DNA from: Mesorhizobium sp. B2-7-1
Lineage (GTDB): Bacteria; Pseudomonadota; Alphaproteobacteria; Rhizobiales; Rhizobiaceae
Direction: 5' to 3'
Length of the DNA: 51,824 nt
Assembly: GCF_006440735.1 (NCBI RefSeq)
Contig: NZ_VFUA01000039.1
Coordinates: 1 to 51,824, forward strand
The notes beneath the pieces are model-generated. The model had not been told where the DNA came from. It did no database searches and was given only the letters and a program-made list of their open reading frames with translations. A program made the translations under genes and the position numbers. This document shows, in pieces, positions 6,402 to 14,770 of this stretch; position 1 is the first letter of the stretch; the number at the start of each line of letters is the position of its first letter.

Positions 6402-8473
6402 TGGCAGAACATTTCACTCTGAACCGCTGCCGAAAAGAGGGCAAGCTACACGGCCTGGCGGCCGGCAAGTACCTCGTTGAATACAATGATACAACGCACC
6501 TCGACGACAACCAGTGGATTAGGTTAGCAGAGATCGATGTTCGTTCCACGGCGGTACCGGCAGGCGAAGAAGATACGGAACAGTTCTATACAATTCGCAA
6601 AGACATTAGCGGGCTACCAAAAGAAGAAATTAAGAACGATAAAAGCGGCAAGAATGCTGACGATTCATCCAAGCGAAACACCCGCGCGCTGGAAGACGCT
6701 CTATCTCTTTCGCTAGCTCGTGCCGGAATACTGTCACCGGACATTACTGAAGAGCTTTTTGCTGAACTTGTTGCGCTCGGCACAGAGGACGGCATTGTCG
6801 TAGTGCCGGATACTAACGCTCTGCACAACGGTGCGTTGCATTGGCTGCTGAAGATATTGCATCGCCCTCCAATTTGGATATTGCCCCTAGCGGCATCATT
6901 AACGACGGTGCAACAGCGCGACGCAATGGTAAAGGCGCTGGTAGGAAAACATAACCTCTCGAACCTATCAAAGGCGGTTCGTTCACGTGGATTAGTCAAC
7001 GGAGCGTTGGGCCTCCTCATTCGCAACCGCGGACGGAGTCAAGTCGTCGAGCTCGACCATTCGTTGCTCCGATATCAAAAGACTGCGTCAACCAGCGGTG
7101 CCGACCCTGACCACAGCGATGTCTTAGAGGATCGACTCATTATTGAAGGCATCCACAGCGTCCTGCGCACGATGAGGACCCGAAGCACTCGAAGGGTAAT
7201 CACTTCCGACGTTAACATGGCTCGTGTGCTTGAAGCCGAAGGAATCGATACGCTTTTTGTGCCGTCGATCAGTATGGGAGCGACCGCTGTCGAATGTGTG
7301 AGATATGACGCCCTCGCCCGAGCGTTTATAGGCGCGCCTCTGTGCGCTACCATTTGGGAACTGGTTCATACGTTCGGATCAATCCGCCTGATGAAGGGAA
7401 AAGCCGAAGTCGCAAATTTGAATTGCTTCTGGCCGAGCAAATCGCCCGCTCATTGGTCCAGCGAAACTTTGTTATGCACGTTTGACGATGAGGCGACGAA
7501 ATCGAAGCGTCGAGGAACCCGTGAGCAGGAACCGTTGGATTCTACGGCGGACGCAGACAGAAACGGTCGAAAAAGCAACAGTTCGGAACCTACGGACCGT
7601 GGACCCGGCGATCGGGGGGAGACGGCCCTACCAGCGGAATCCCCAGCTCGAATGCCTCGGAATGCATCAATAGATTCGGTGAGGCCCGTGGCGGTTCTGC
7701 CAAGGGCCTCACTGCCCCAAGCGCTTAAACTCTTAGGCTTGGTGAAGCGTCTGCAGAGGGCGACTCCGGCGCAGGCCGCAGATGCAAGTCTGGGAACCAC
7801 GGCGGACACTGTCCGCCGTGCATTCGATCTCCTTCGACGTACTGACCTTTTGGAGGAGCACGCCGCGAGTTTCAGCGCCACGGCAGATGCTGACCTCGTG
7901 GATAGAGCGCTGAAAGAGGAAGACTTGGACGCCGTGAGCCTGATTTTCCAGCGCTTCGAACCATATGCGGCTTTCCTGGGGCTTTTGCAGAGCTTAGGAG
8001 AAATGCGTCGAGCGGAGGTGTTTCCGGCTCTCCAACGGCGATTCGGACTGATCGGTTCGGAGGAAGCAACCCGCCTTCCACGTTTTCACTCTCTGTTGGG
8101 ACAAGCTTGGACAGATGGAGATACAATCAGGGATGGTTCCCGTCGCCTGACGGATAGGGATGCAACAGAAGCTTTTCACAGAGCGTATGCCGCTACGTCC
8201 ATTGACGGGCTCTCGAAAGTGATCGAACTCTTACCCCATTTGTGTAGAGCCCAACGCATCAGCCCCTGGGCCGCGAAAAAGCAGGTCGAGCGCTTCATCA
8301 GGGAAGGGTTGCTGCCAGAATATCGCTTTGAACCGTCGGCTGGCGGCAAACCAGTCACACGAGATGAAACCATCAGCGGACAACTCGGAGATATCGTAGT
8401 CAAGCCAGTTGTAATTGATCGGTTGCACATCGGCGACAGACCAGTTTTCACCATAGGAGGACCCTCCAGGTGA
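6401..8473 (+). CDS. PIN-domain-like protein with C-terminal winged-helix-like region
   Basis: This is a 690-residue cytoplasmic protein. Residues about 130-310 look like a PIN nuclease fold: GIVVVPDTNALHNG holds the first metal-binding Asp (D137, DTN motif), DVLEDRLIIEG (240-250) supplies candidate second acidic residues, and RRVITSDVNMARVLEAEGI places the third acidic residue at D270. A low-complexity polar linker (about 365-435) follows. Residues 440-490 (LPQALKLLGLVKRLQRATPAQAADASLGTTADTVRRAFDLL) resemble a winged helix-turn-helix, ahead of an all-helical C-terminal region I do not recognise. The ATG at 6401 overlaps the upstream stop, and the 3' end overlaps the ATPase start by four bases. 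Single-domain VapC toxins are about 130 residues, so this is not a standard toxin. Nuclease activity is inferred from motifs only. Confidence 0.68.
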   Translation: MAEHFTLNRCRKEGKLHGLAAGKYLVEYNDTTHLDDNQWIRLAEIDVRSTAVPAGEEDTEQFYTIRKDISGLPKEEIKNDKSGKNADDSSKRNTRALEDALSLSLARAGILSPDITEELFAELVALGTEDGIVVVPDTNALHNGALHWLLKILHRPPIWILPLAASLTTVQQRDAMVKALVGKHNLSNLSKAVRSRGLVNGALGLLIRNRGRSQVVELDHSLLRYQKTASTSGADPDHSDVLEDRLIIEGIHSVLRTMRTRSTRRVITSDVNMARVLEAEGIDTLFVPSISMGATAVECVRYDALARAFIGAPLCATIWELVHTFGSIRLMKGKAEVANLNCFWPSKSPAHWSSETLLCTFDDEATKSKRRGTREQEPLDSTADADRNGRKSNSSEPTDRGPGDRGETALPAESPARMPRNASIDSVRPVAVLPRASLPQALKLLGLVKRLQRATPAQAADASLGTTADTVRRAFDLLRRTDLLEEHAASFSATADADLVDRALKEEDLDAVSLIFQRFEPYAAFLGLLQSLGEMRRAEVFPALQRRFGLIGSEEATRLPRFHSLLGQAWTDGDTIRDGSRRLTDRDATEAFHRAYAATSIDGLSKVIELLPHLCRAQRISPWAAKKQVERFIREGLLPEYRFEPSAGGKPVTRDETISGQLGDIVVKPVVIDRLHIGDRPVFTIGGPSR

Positions 8474-9666
8474 CATCGATTCTTGGTGGGCTACTGCAGG
8501 ATGTGGCAGAACGACGCGAAGACGGCGGAGCGTTCCTCGCTCGGTATGGTATGCTTAGAAATCCTTTCCCGCCTGCGCGGACGATCTATCCCGAGGTTAT
8601 ATACAACCAGGAAAAAGCAGTTCACCTATTTGCAGATGGTGTGAAAGCAATACTGGGGGCAGATATCGCTCGGCGCACAATGGCCGTGATAGGCGGTACG
8701 GGCCAAGGGAAATCACATTTTCAACGCCACTGCCAATACGAGGTCAAGCATCTAAAACTCCCTGTCGTAGCAGTCGAGTTCCTTGCCGGCACTAGTTCTG
8801 CAGCTAACTTGGTGCGGGAAATATTTAGAGCTGCTGACGAGCATGTCAGGGAGTTGGGCGAGCAGGATCTGTTGTCTGCAATTGTCGGCAAGGTCGGCGA
8901 CGGCGATTTAGGGCCAGTGCGCCAAACGGACCTCAAGAATGCCTTGTTGACTCTCGTTAGATCGCAAAAAAAAGGTTTTCAACCGGAAGACATGCATCAA
9001 CGCTTTACTTCCGAGGTATTACTAGACACGTGTCGGCGCTGGGTGGTTGGGGAGACACTCTCACAGACAGAGAAGCGATATTTGCGTGTTTCGAGTCGGC
9101 TGGCTACTGCTTCGCTTATGATTCGAGTTATGACCGAATTGTTTTCGCTGGCGCGGCAGCAGGGATTCTTCAAAGGCGTTATGCTATGCCTCGATGAGGT
9201 CGAAGCACTCTTTTTTAGCGGCGTTTCCGCATCTAGGATTCAAGCGTTCCTGCAAGATCTTCGATATCTCTTTGACGAGGCTCACGGCCAAAGCTCTGGG
9301 TATTCACTTTTGGTTGTTGCGGGCTCGACTTTGCGAGGAGTTCAGGACTTACGAGAATACAACTATCCTCTATTTCAGCGGCTTGGGTTCGATACGGAGG
9401 CCCGTATCCAACTACACGAAGTCAAGGACTTGGATGAAGCGCGAAGCTTTGCAGAAGTCTACATTGAGTTCGAAAGGGATCGCTACAACGCGGAACGAAA
9501 GCCCAGTGTATCTTCGGAACGCGCTCGATCACTAATTAGCGACGACGATCTAAAAAGCGCCTTTCTTGGCGACCCCAAGACCGGTGATACGCGCAATCAA
9601 GCAAGGCTTCTCGAAGGTCTACATAGGATCGTCGAGGCGAAAAAAGCTGCAGCCGAAAAGCACTGA
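8470..9666 (+). CDS. AAA-type ATPase, third gene of the island
   Basis: A 398-residue soluble P-loop ATPase. Walker A is GGTGQGKS (75-82) and Walker B is VMLCLDE (237-243); YSLLVVAGST (278-287) fits a sensor-1 strand. The N-terminal segment ARYGMLRNPFPPARTIY resembles the entry segment of ExeA/ORC-like ATPases, while the long helical insert before Walker B recalls BREX-associated ATPases (DUF2791/BrxD). I cannot choose between them. Translation starts at GTG 8470, nine bases after a perfect AGGAGG (8455-8460) inside the preceding gene, giving a GTGA overlap. It probably works with the PIN-like protein as a nucleotide-driven partner. Codon use is AT-richer than in the flanks, like the other two island genes. 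Confidence 0.75.
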   Translation: MTSILGGLLQDVAERREDGGAFLARYGMLRNPFPPARTIYPEVIYNQEKAVHLFADGVKAILGADIARRTMAVIGGTGQGKSHFQRHCQYEVKHLKLPVVAVEFLAGTSSAANLVREIFRAADEHVRELGEQDLLSAIVGKVGDGDLGPVRQTDLKNALLTLVRSQKKGFQPEDMHQRFTSEVLLDTCRRWVVGETLSQTEKRYLRVSSRLATASLMIRVMTELFSLARQQGFFKGVMLCLDEVEALFFSGVSASRIQAFLQDLRYLFDEAHGQSSGYSLLVVAGSTLRGVQDLREYNYPLFQRLGFDTEARIQLHEVKDLDEARSFAEVYIEFERDRYNAERKPSVSSERARSLISDDDLKSAFLGDPKTGDTRNQARLLEGLHRIVEAKKAAAEKH

Positions 9667-9709
9667 TGGCTGTCGTCCCGAAAGACAGAGCATAAGCTAA
9701 CGGCGGACA

Positions 9710-10729
9710 TCACCGCCACCCGAGCGCCGGCGCGACGTGCTTCAGGATCGACTCGATGACATGGGCGTTGTAGTCGACACCCAGCTGATTGGGCACGGTG
9801 AGCAGCAGCGTGTCGGCCTCGGCGATCGCCTCGTCCTCCTTGAGCTGCTCGACCAGTCTGTCCGGTTCGGCGGCATAGGAGCGGCCGAACACGGCGCGCT
9901 TTTCCGGCTCGATATAGCCAAAGTGGTCCTGGCCCTCGCTGCCGCCGAAATAGGCGCGGTCCATGTCGTTGACGAGCGCGAAGATGCTGCGGCTGACCGA
10001 GACGCGCGGCTCCCGCGTATGGCCAGCTTCCTTCCAGGCGGCGCGGTAGGCCCTGATCTGCTTGGCCTGCTGGACATGCAGCGGCTCGCCGCTCTCGTCG
10101 AATTTCAGCGTCGAGCTCTGCAGGTTCATGCCGAGCTTGGCCGCCCACACCGCGGTGGCGTCGGTGGCGGCGCCCCACCAGATGCGCTCGCGCAAGCCGG
10201 CCGAGAAGGGTTCCAGCCTCAGCAGCCCAGGCGGGTTGGGGAACATCGGGCGGGGATTGGGCTGCGCAAAACCTTCGCCGCGCAGCAGGTCGAGGAAGAT
10301 CTCCGAGTGCCGGCGCGCCATGTCGGCGTCGCTCTTGCCCTCTTCCGGCACGTAGCCGAAATAGCGCCAGCCATCGATCACCTGCTCGGGCGAGCCGCGG
10401 CTGATGCCCAGCTGCAAACGCCCGCCGGCGATGAGGTCGGCCGCGCCCGCATCCTCGGCCATGTAGAGCGGGTTCTCGTAACGCATGTCGATGACGGCGG
10501 TGCCGAGCTCGATTCGCTTGGTCTTGGCGCCCGCCGCGGCAAGCAGCGGAAACGGCGAGGCGAGCTGGCGGGCAAAATGGTGAACGCGGTAGTAGGCGCC
10601 GTCGGCGCCCAGTTCCTCGGCCGCGACCGCGAGGTCGATCGACTGCAAGAGCGCGTCGGCGCCGGAGCGCGTGCCCGATTGCGGCGAGGGCGACCAATGC
10701 CCGAACGACAGAAATCCGATCTTCTTCAT
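9710..10729 (-). CDS. LLM-class flavin-dependent oxidoreductase (luciferase-like)
   Basis: This is a 339-residue bacterial-luciferase-like monooxygenase, expected to use reduced FMN supplied by a separate reductase. The start at 10729 (MKKIGFLSFGHW) is chosen over a longer frame because it has an upstream GGA-rich site and matches the first beta strand of the fold. Typical segments are VHHFARQLASPFPLLAAAGAKTKRIELGTAV, the fold's core, and LQLGISRGSPEQVIDGW, a glycine-rich FMN phosphate region. The substrate is unknown; members act on alkanals, sulfonates and many other compounds. The gene is monocistronic, convergent with the island and divergent from the RpiR regulator. Confidence 0.87.
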   Translation of the reverse strand: MKKIGFLSFGHWSPSPQSGTRSGADALLQSIDLAVAAEELGADGAYYRVHHFARQLASPFPLLAAAGAKTKRIELGTAVIDMRYENPLYMAEDAGAADLIAGGRLQLGISRGSPEQVIDGWRYFGYVPEEGKSDADMARRHSEIFLDLLRGEGFAQPNPRPMFPNPPGLLRLEPFSAGLRERIWWGAATDATAVWAAKLGMNLQSSTLKFDESGEPLHVQQAKQIRAYRAAWKEAGHTREPRVSVSRSIFALVNDMDRAYFGGSEGQDHFGYIEPEKRAVFGRSYAAEPDRLVEQLKEDEAIAEADTLLLTVPNQLGVDYNAHVIESILKHVAPALGWR

Positions 10730-10970
10730 GGCTCCATTCCTGCTAGGGCGGCCCATCGACCGCTCAAACTCCTTGTTGCTCCAGCAGATAGCCAGGGCAG
10801 TGCCGCGATACAACGGACACCGAATGGATACAGACCGTCAATCAGGAAGCCCAGCGCGCCGATAGGTCCCGCGATCCAAGGTCGGTGCTGTCACATGGAT
10901 GTAATGAACATTTCGGAATGTCGGCACCGTAGCGCTTGCTACAGACCCTCCTGGCGAACGGCCGACCACC

Positions 10971-11873
10971 ATGACACCCGACGACCCCGAAGACAGGCAG
11001 AGCGCTTTCGACGATCGCGTCGAGGCGGCATTGGAAACCCTGCCGCCGGCCGAGCAGCGCATGGCGCGTTTCTTCGTCGGCCAGAAGCAGGCGGTGCTGC
11101 TAGGATCGGCGGCCGAGATCGCCGCCCTTGCCGGCGCCAGCGACGCGACCGTGGTGCGCACCGCGCGCTCGCTCGGCTTCGAAAGCCTGTCGGCGCTGCG
11201 CCAGGTGCTGCTCGCGGATCTGACCGGAACGGCCTCGCCGGGCAGGCGGCTCGCTCGCACCTTGCAGGAGACGGGCAACGACAGCGCCTCGGCGCTGCGC
11301 CATGTCGTCGGCCTGCATGAGACCGCGCTCGAGGCGCTGAAGCAGCCCGGAATGGAAGCGGCCTTCGCCTGCGCCATCGACATCCTGGCGGCGGCCCGCC
11401 GCCGTCACATCTTCGGCATCGGCCCGTCGGGCGCCATGGCCGAATACGCGGCGCTGCAATTCAACAGGATCGGCCTGCCGAGCAGCGCGCTGTCGGCTTC
11501 CGGCGTCGCGCTTGCCGACCGTCTCTTGTGGCTGGAAAGCGGCGACGCCGTGCTGATGATGGCCTACGCGCCGCTTTACCGCGAGGTCGAGATCGTCCTC
11601 GACCAGGCCGGCCTGCATGACGTGCCGGTGGTGCTGATCAGCGACAATCTCGGGCCGCTCGTCTCCGACAAGGTGGCTGCGACGCTGCCGGTCCCGCGCG
11701 GCAAAGCCGACCACCTCGCCACCCATGGCGGCACCATGGTGCTCATCGAGGCAATGATCATCGCCCTGGCTGCCAAGGCCGGCGAGACCGCCTTCGACAG
11801 CCTGGATCGGCTGAGCGGCCTGCGCGGCGCAATCGACAAGGCATGGATAAAACGCGGCACGCGCAAGAAGTAA
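10971..11873 (+). CDS. MurR/RpiR-family transcriptional regulator
   Basis: A 300-residue regulator with an N-terminal HTH_6 domain (about 10-85; AAEIAALAGASDATVVRTARSLGF is the helix-turn-helix) and a C-terminal SIS phosphosugar-binding domain (about 120-260; RRRHIFGIGPSGAMAEYAALQFNRIG). Such regulators sense phosphosugars or related metabolites. It sits 85 bases upstream of, and codirectional with, the ABC importer at 11959-15810, so it is the likely local regulator of that system. The gap is AT-rich and holds the probable promoter. No effector can be named from sequence. Confidence 0.9.
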   Translation: MTPDDPEDRQSAFDDRVEAALETLPPAEQRMARFFVGQKQAVLLGSAAEIAALAGASDATVVRTARSLGFESLSALRQVLLADLTGTASPGRRLARTLQETGNDSASALRHVVGLHETALEALKQPGMEAAFACAIDILAAARRRHIFGIGPSGAMAEYAALQFNRIGLPSSALSASGVALADRLLWLESGDAVLMMAYAPLYREVEIVLDQAGLHDVPVVLISDNLGPLVSDKVAATLPVPRGKADHLATHGGTMVLIEAMIIALAAKAGETAFDSLDRLSGLRGAIDKAWIKRGTRKK

Positions 11874-11958
11874 TCGCCACAGACATAAAAGTGTCAGCAC
11901 AAATAACATAATATAAAATTGGCATTACTTTGCCTTCTCGAAACAACAGGAGAGCGAG

Positions 11959-12963
11959 ATGACTATAAAGACAACGCTTGGGCTTGCGTTGAGTTTGACG
12001 GTTCTATCCATCGCCGCGCCGGCTTGCGCCGCGGATCTGGTGCTCTATGACGCGCTCGACTTCGCCGGACCGGTCGCCAAGGCCTTCGAGGCCAAGACCG
12101 GGCTGACCGTCGACATCGTCGAGCCCGGCAGCACCGGCGAGACGCTGGGCAAGATCGCCGCCGAGGGCAATAACCCGCAATTCGACATCGTCTGGCTCGA
12201 CGGTTCGGCCGTGATGGAGCGCATGGCCGCCGACCACGTGCTGCAACCGGTGCCGGCCGAGGCCTATGACAAGGTCGCCTGGACCGATCTCGGCAAGTCG
12301 CTGATCCCGCAAAACCACGCCTTCCTGCCGACCGGCACGAGCACGACCGCGATCGAGGTCAACACCAAGAAGGTCAAGGCCGACAAGATGCCGAAATCCT
12401 GGGCCGACCTGCAGGGCTTCGCCGGCAGCGTCGCCGCCAAGGACCCGAACCTTTCCGGCCCGGCCTATCAGTGGCTGGCAGGCCTGTTCCAGACCAATGG
12501 CGTCGGTGCCGGCAAGGAGCTGCTCGCCAGGACGCTGACCAACAAGTCGCTCTCGGGACTCTCCAGCGGCGGCAAGGTCAACAAGGCCGTGCTCACCGGC
12601 GACGCCTCGGTCGGCATCAACCAGGACAGCGCCATCTTCTCCAAGATCGCCGCCGGCGAGCCTGTCGTCGCCGTCTATCCGAGCGAGGGCTCGGTCTCGC
12701 TGCCGCAAGGCCTCGGCATCAGCGCCAGGACGCAGCATATGGATGCCGCAAAGAAGTTCATCGAGTTCGTCACCAGCGCCGATGGCCAGGCCGCCATGCA
12801 GAACGGCGACGACACCGACTTTTTCTACATCCCGGTCATCAAGGGCGTGAACCCGAAACCCGGCCGCGAGACCAACATCGCCTACACCCATCTCGACGAC
12901 GCGACCGCCTCGACGCACGAGACGGAGTGGAAGCAGTGGTACAAGGAAAAGTTCGTCCAGTGA
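11959..12963 (+). CDS. ABC transporter substrate-binding protein (ferric-iron/aminoethylphosphonate type)
   Basis: This 334-residue exported protein has a Sec signal peptide (about 1-24, ending PACAA) and a class II binding-protein fold. The mature start DLVLYDALDFAGPVAKAFEAKTGLTVDIVEPGS, and segments such as GNNPQFDIVWLDGSAVMERM and FIEFVTSADGQAAMQ, match the FbpA/AfuA-PhnS group. A good ribosome binding site (AGGAGAGCG) precedes the ATG. The permease and ATPase follow immediately, making a complete importer. Iron-binding Tyr pairs of FbpA are not clearly placed, so the substrate could be Fe3+ or a phosphorus or sugar compound. Confidence 0.85.
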   Translation: MTIKTTLGLALSLTVLSIAAPACAADLVLYDALDFAGPVAKAFEAKTGLTVDIVEPGSTGETLGKIAAEGNNPQFDIVWLDGSAVMERMAADHVLQPVPAEAYDKVAWTDLGKSLIPQNHAFLPTGTSTTAIEVNTKKVKADKMPKSWADLQGFAGSVAAKDPNLSGPAYQWLAGLFQTNGVGAGKELLARTLTNKSLSGLSSGGKVNKAVLTGDASVGINQDSAIFSKIAAGEPVVAVYPSEGSVSLPQGLGISARTQHMDAAKKFIEFVTSADGQAAMQNGDDTDFFYIPVIKGVNPKPGRETNIAYTHLDDATASTHETEWKQWYKEKFVQ

Positions 12964-12973
12964 CCGCCCGGCA

Positions 12974-14770
12974 ATGACGATGGTGCAGAAATTCGATGCC
13001 GCCGCCGGCGGCATCGGCTCGAGCGGGTGGGCGCGTAGACGCCTGCCCGCGCTGGCGCGCCTTGGCGGACCGCTGGCCGTCTATGCCGTCTTCGCGCTGC
13101 TGATCGGCCTGCCGCTGGCGCTGGTCCTGCTCCAGGCCGTCATGCCTGGACTGTTCGCGGCCGATGGCGCGCAAGCTTTCGTCAGCGCCGAGCCGCTGGC
13201 GCGCATCCTTTCCTCGCCCTCCGTCACCGGCTCGATCCTGCATTCGCTGGAGCTCGGCCTGGTTGCGGCCCTGACGACGACCATTCTCGGCGGCGCCTTC
13301 GCCGTGCTGGTGCAGCGTTGCGACATCCCGCTGCGCGGCGCGATTTCGCTGCTGCCGTGGCTGGTGTTCCTGACGCCGTCCTATCTGAAGGCGCTGGCCT
13401 GGGTGCTTTTGATGTCGTCGGGCGGCTATCTGGCGCAGCTCGGCCTTTTGCCGCCGTGGCTCGGCGCGTCCTTCTTCGGGCTGGGCGGCCTGGTCTTCGT
13501 GCACACGCTGAGCCTCTTCCCGCTGGCCGCATTCATCATCGGCAGCGCGCTGGCGGGACTGGGCAGCGAGATGGAGGACGCGGCGCGCCTGTCAGGCGCC
13601 GGGCCGCTCAGGATCTGGCTGCGCGTCAACGGCCCGTTGCTGGCGCCGGCGATCGTGCTGAGCTTCATCGCCACCTTCGCCGAAGTGCTCTCCGATTTCG
13701 GCCTGGCTTCGACGATTGCCAGGATGTCGAGCTTCGGCGTGGTGACCTATGGCATCTATGCGGCGGCAAGCGACTATCCGGTCGACTTCCCGGCCGCCGG
13801 CGCCCAGGCCCTCGTGCTGCTGGCGCTGGTTCTGCTCGTCGTCATGGCCGACAGGCTGCTCCGCCGCCGCGCCGATCCGCAGCTGATTTCCGGACGCGCC
13901 AGGCCAGCCCGGCGCTATCGGCTCGGCGCCTGGCGCTGGCTCGCTTTTGCGATCGCGCTGCTGGTCGCCTTCCTGGCGCTGATCTTGCCGCTCGGCGCGA
14001 TCGCGGCGCGGGCGCTCACCAGCACGCTCGGCAACGGTCTGGCGCCGGGTAATTTCACGCTCGCCAATATCGGCGCGGCGCTGAGCCTGAACACACCGGC
14101 CAATGACGGTCTGATGCGCAGCCTTTTCTACGCCGGCCTCAGCGCCGTCATCGCCAGCACGCTGGCCTTGCTGCTGTCGGCCCAGCTCGATCGTTCGAGC
14201 CCCGTCATGCGCACCGCGGTGCTTGGCCTCTCGCTTGGCGCCGTCGCGATTCCCGGCATCGTGCTCGGCTTCGGCTATATCCTGGTCTGGAACCGGCTGC
14301 CCGGCTTTCGCGACTGGCCTTTCCCGCATTATGGCGACGGCTCGCTGCTGGTCATGGGCTATGTCGCGGCGGCGCTGCCCTATTGCCTGGTGGTCATCCT
14401 CTCGGCCATCGGCCAGCTGGCGCCGAGCCTCACCGACGCCGCGCGGATCTCCGGCGTCGGCGCGGTCCGGCGTCTCATCTCGGTGACCTTGCCGCTGATC
14501 CTGCTCAGCGTCGTCACGGCCTTCCTGCTCACCTTCATCCGCACCGTGTTCGAATTGCCGATGTCGCAGATGCTCATTCCGCAAAGCGGTCCACCGGCGC
14601 CTACGCTGATCCTGAAATTGTTCAGCCATGACCGCGACGGGCTGGCCTGCGCCATCGCGCTCGCCGCCATGGCCGCCGCAGGCGGCGCGGCGGCGCTGAT
14701 CTGGTATCCGCTCAAGCGCGTCATTGCCTTCGGCCGGCAGCAACGCATCCCGTCGGGAGAGCCGTCATGA
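12974..14770 (+). CDS. ABC transporter permease, fused two-domain (FbpB/ThiP-like)
   Basis: A 598-residue inner-membrane protein with about twelve membrane helices. It is two BPD_transp_1 domains in one chain, as in FbpB, AfuB and ThiP. Each half has an EAA loop that contacts the ATPase: EMEDAARLSGAGPLRIWLRVNGPLL in the first and LTDAARISGVGAVRRLISVTLPL in the second. It begins 10 bases after the binding-protein stop and overlaps the ATPase start by four bases (ATGA). One polypeptide would form the whole pore. Confidence 0.92.
   Translation: MTMVQKFDAAAGGIGSSGWARRRLPALARLGGPLAVYAVFALLIGLPLALVLLQAVMPGLFAADGAQAFVSAEPLARILSSPSVTGSILHSLELGLVAALTTTILGGAFAVLVQRCDIPLRGAISLLPWLVFLTPSYLKALAWVLLMSSGGYLAQLGLLPPWLGASFFGLGGLVFVHTLSLFPLAAFIIGSALAGLGSEMEDAARLSGAGPLRIWLRVNGPLLAPAIVLSFIATFAEVLSDFGLASTIARMSSFGVVTYGIYAAASDYPVDFPAAGAQALVLLALVLLVVMADRLLRRRADPQLISGRARPARRYRLGAWRWLAFAIALLVAFLALILPLGAIAARALTSTLGNGLAPGNFTLANIGAALSLNTPANDGLMRSLFYAGLSAVIASTLALLLSAQLDRSSPVMRTAVLGLSLGAVAIPGIVLGFGYILVWNRLPGFRDWPFPHYGDGSLLVMGYVAAALPYCLVVILSAIGQLAPSLTDAARISGVGAVRRLISVTLPLILLSVVTAFLLTFIRTVFELPMSQMLIPQSGPPAPTLILKLFSHDRDGLACAIALAAMAAAGGAAALIWYPLKRVIAFGRQQRIPSGEPS

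Noticed and set aside
10905..10925. ACATT-N4-AATGT upstream of the RpiR gene as an operator
   Set aside because: Only five bases per arm and a single copy; not enough to call a binding site.
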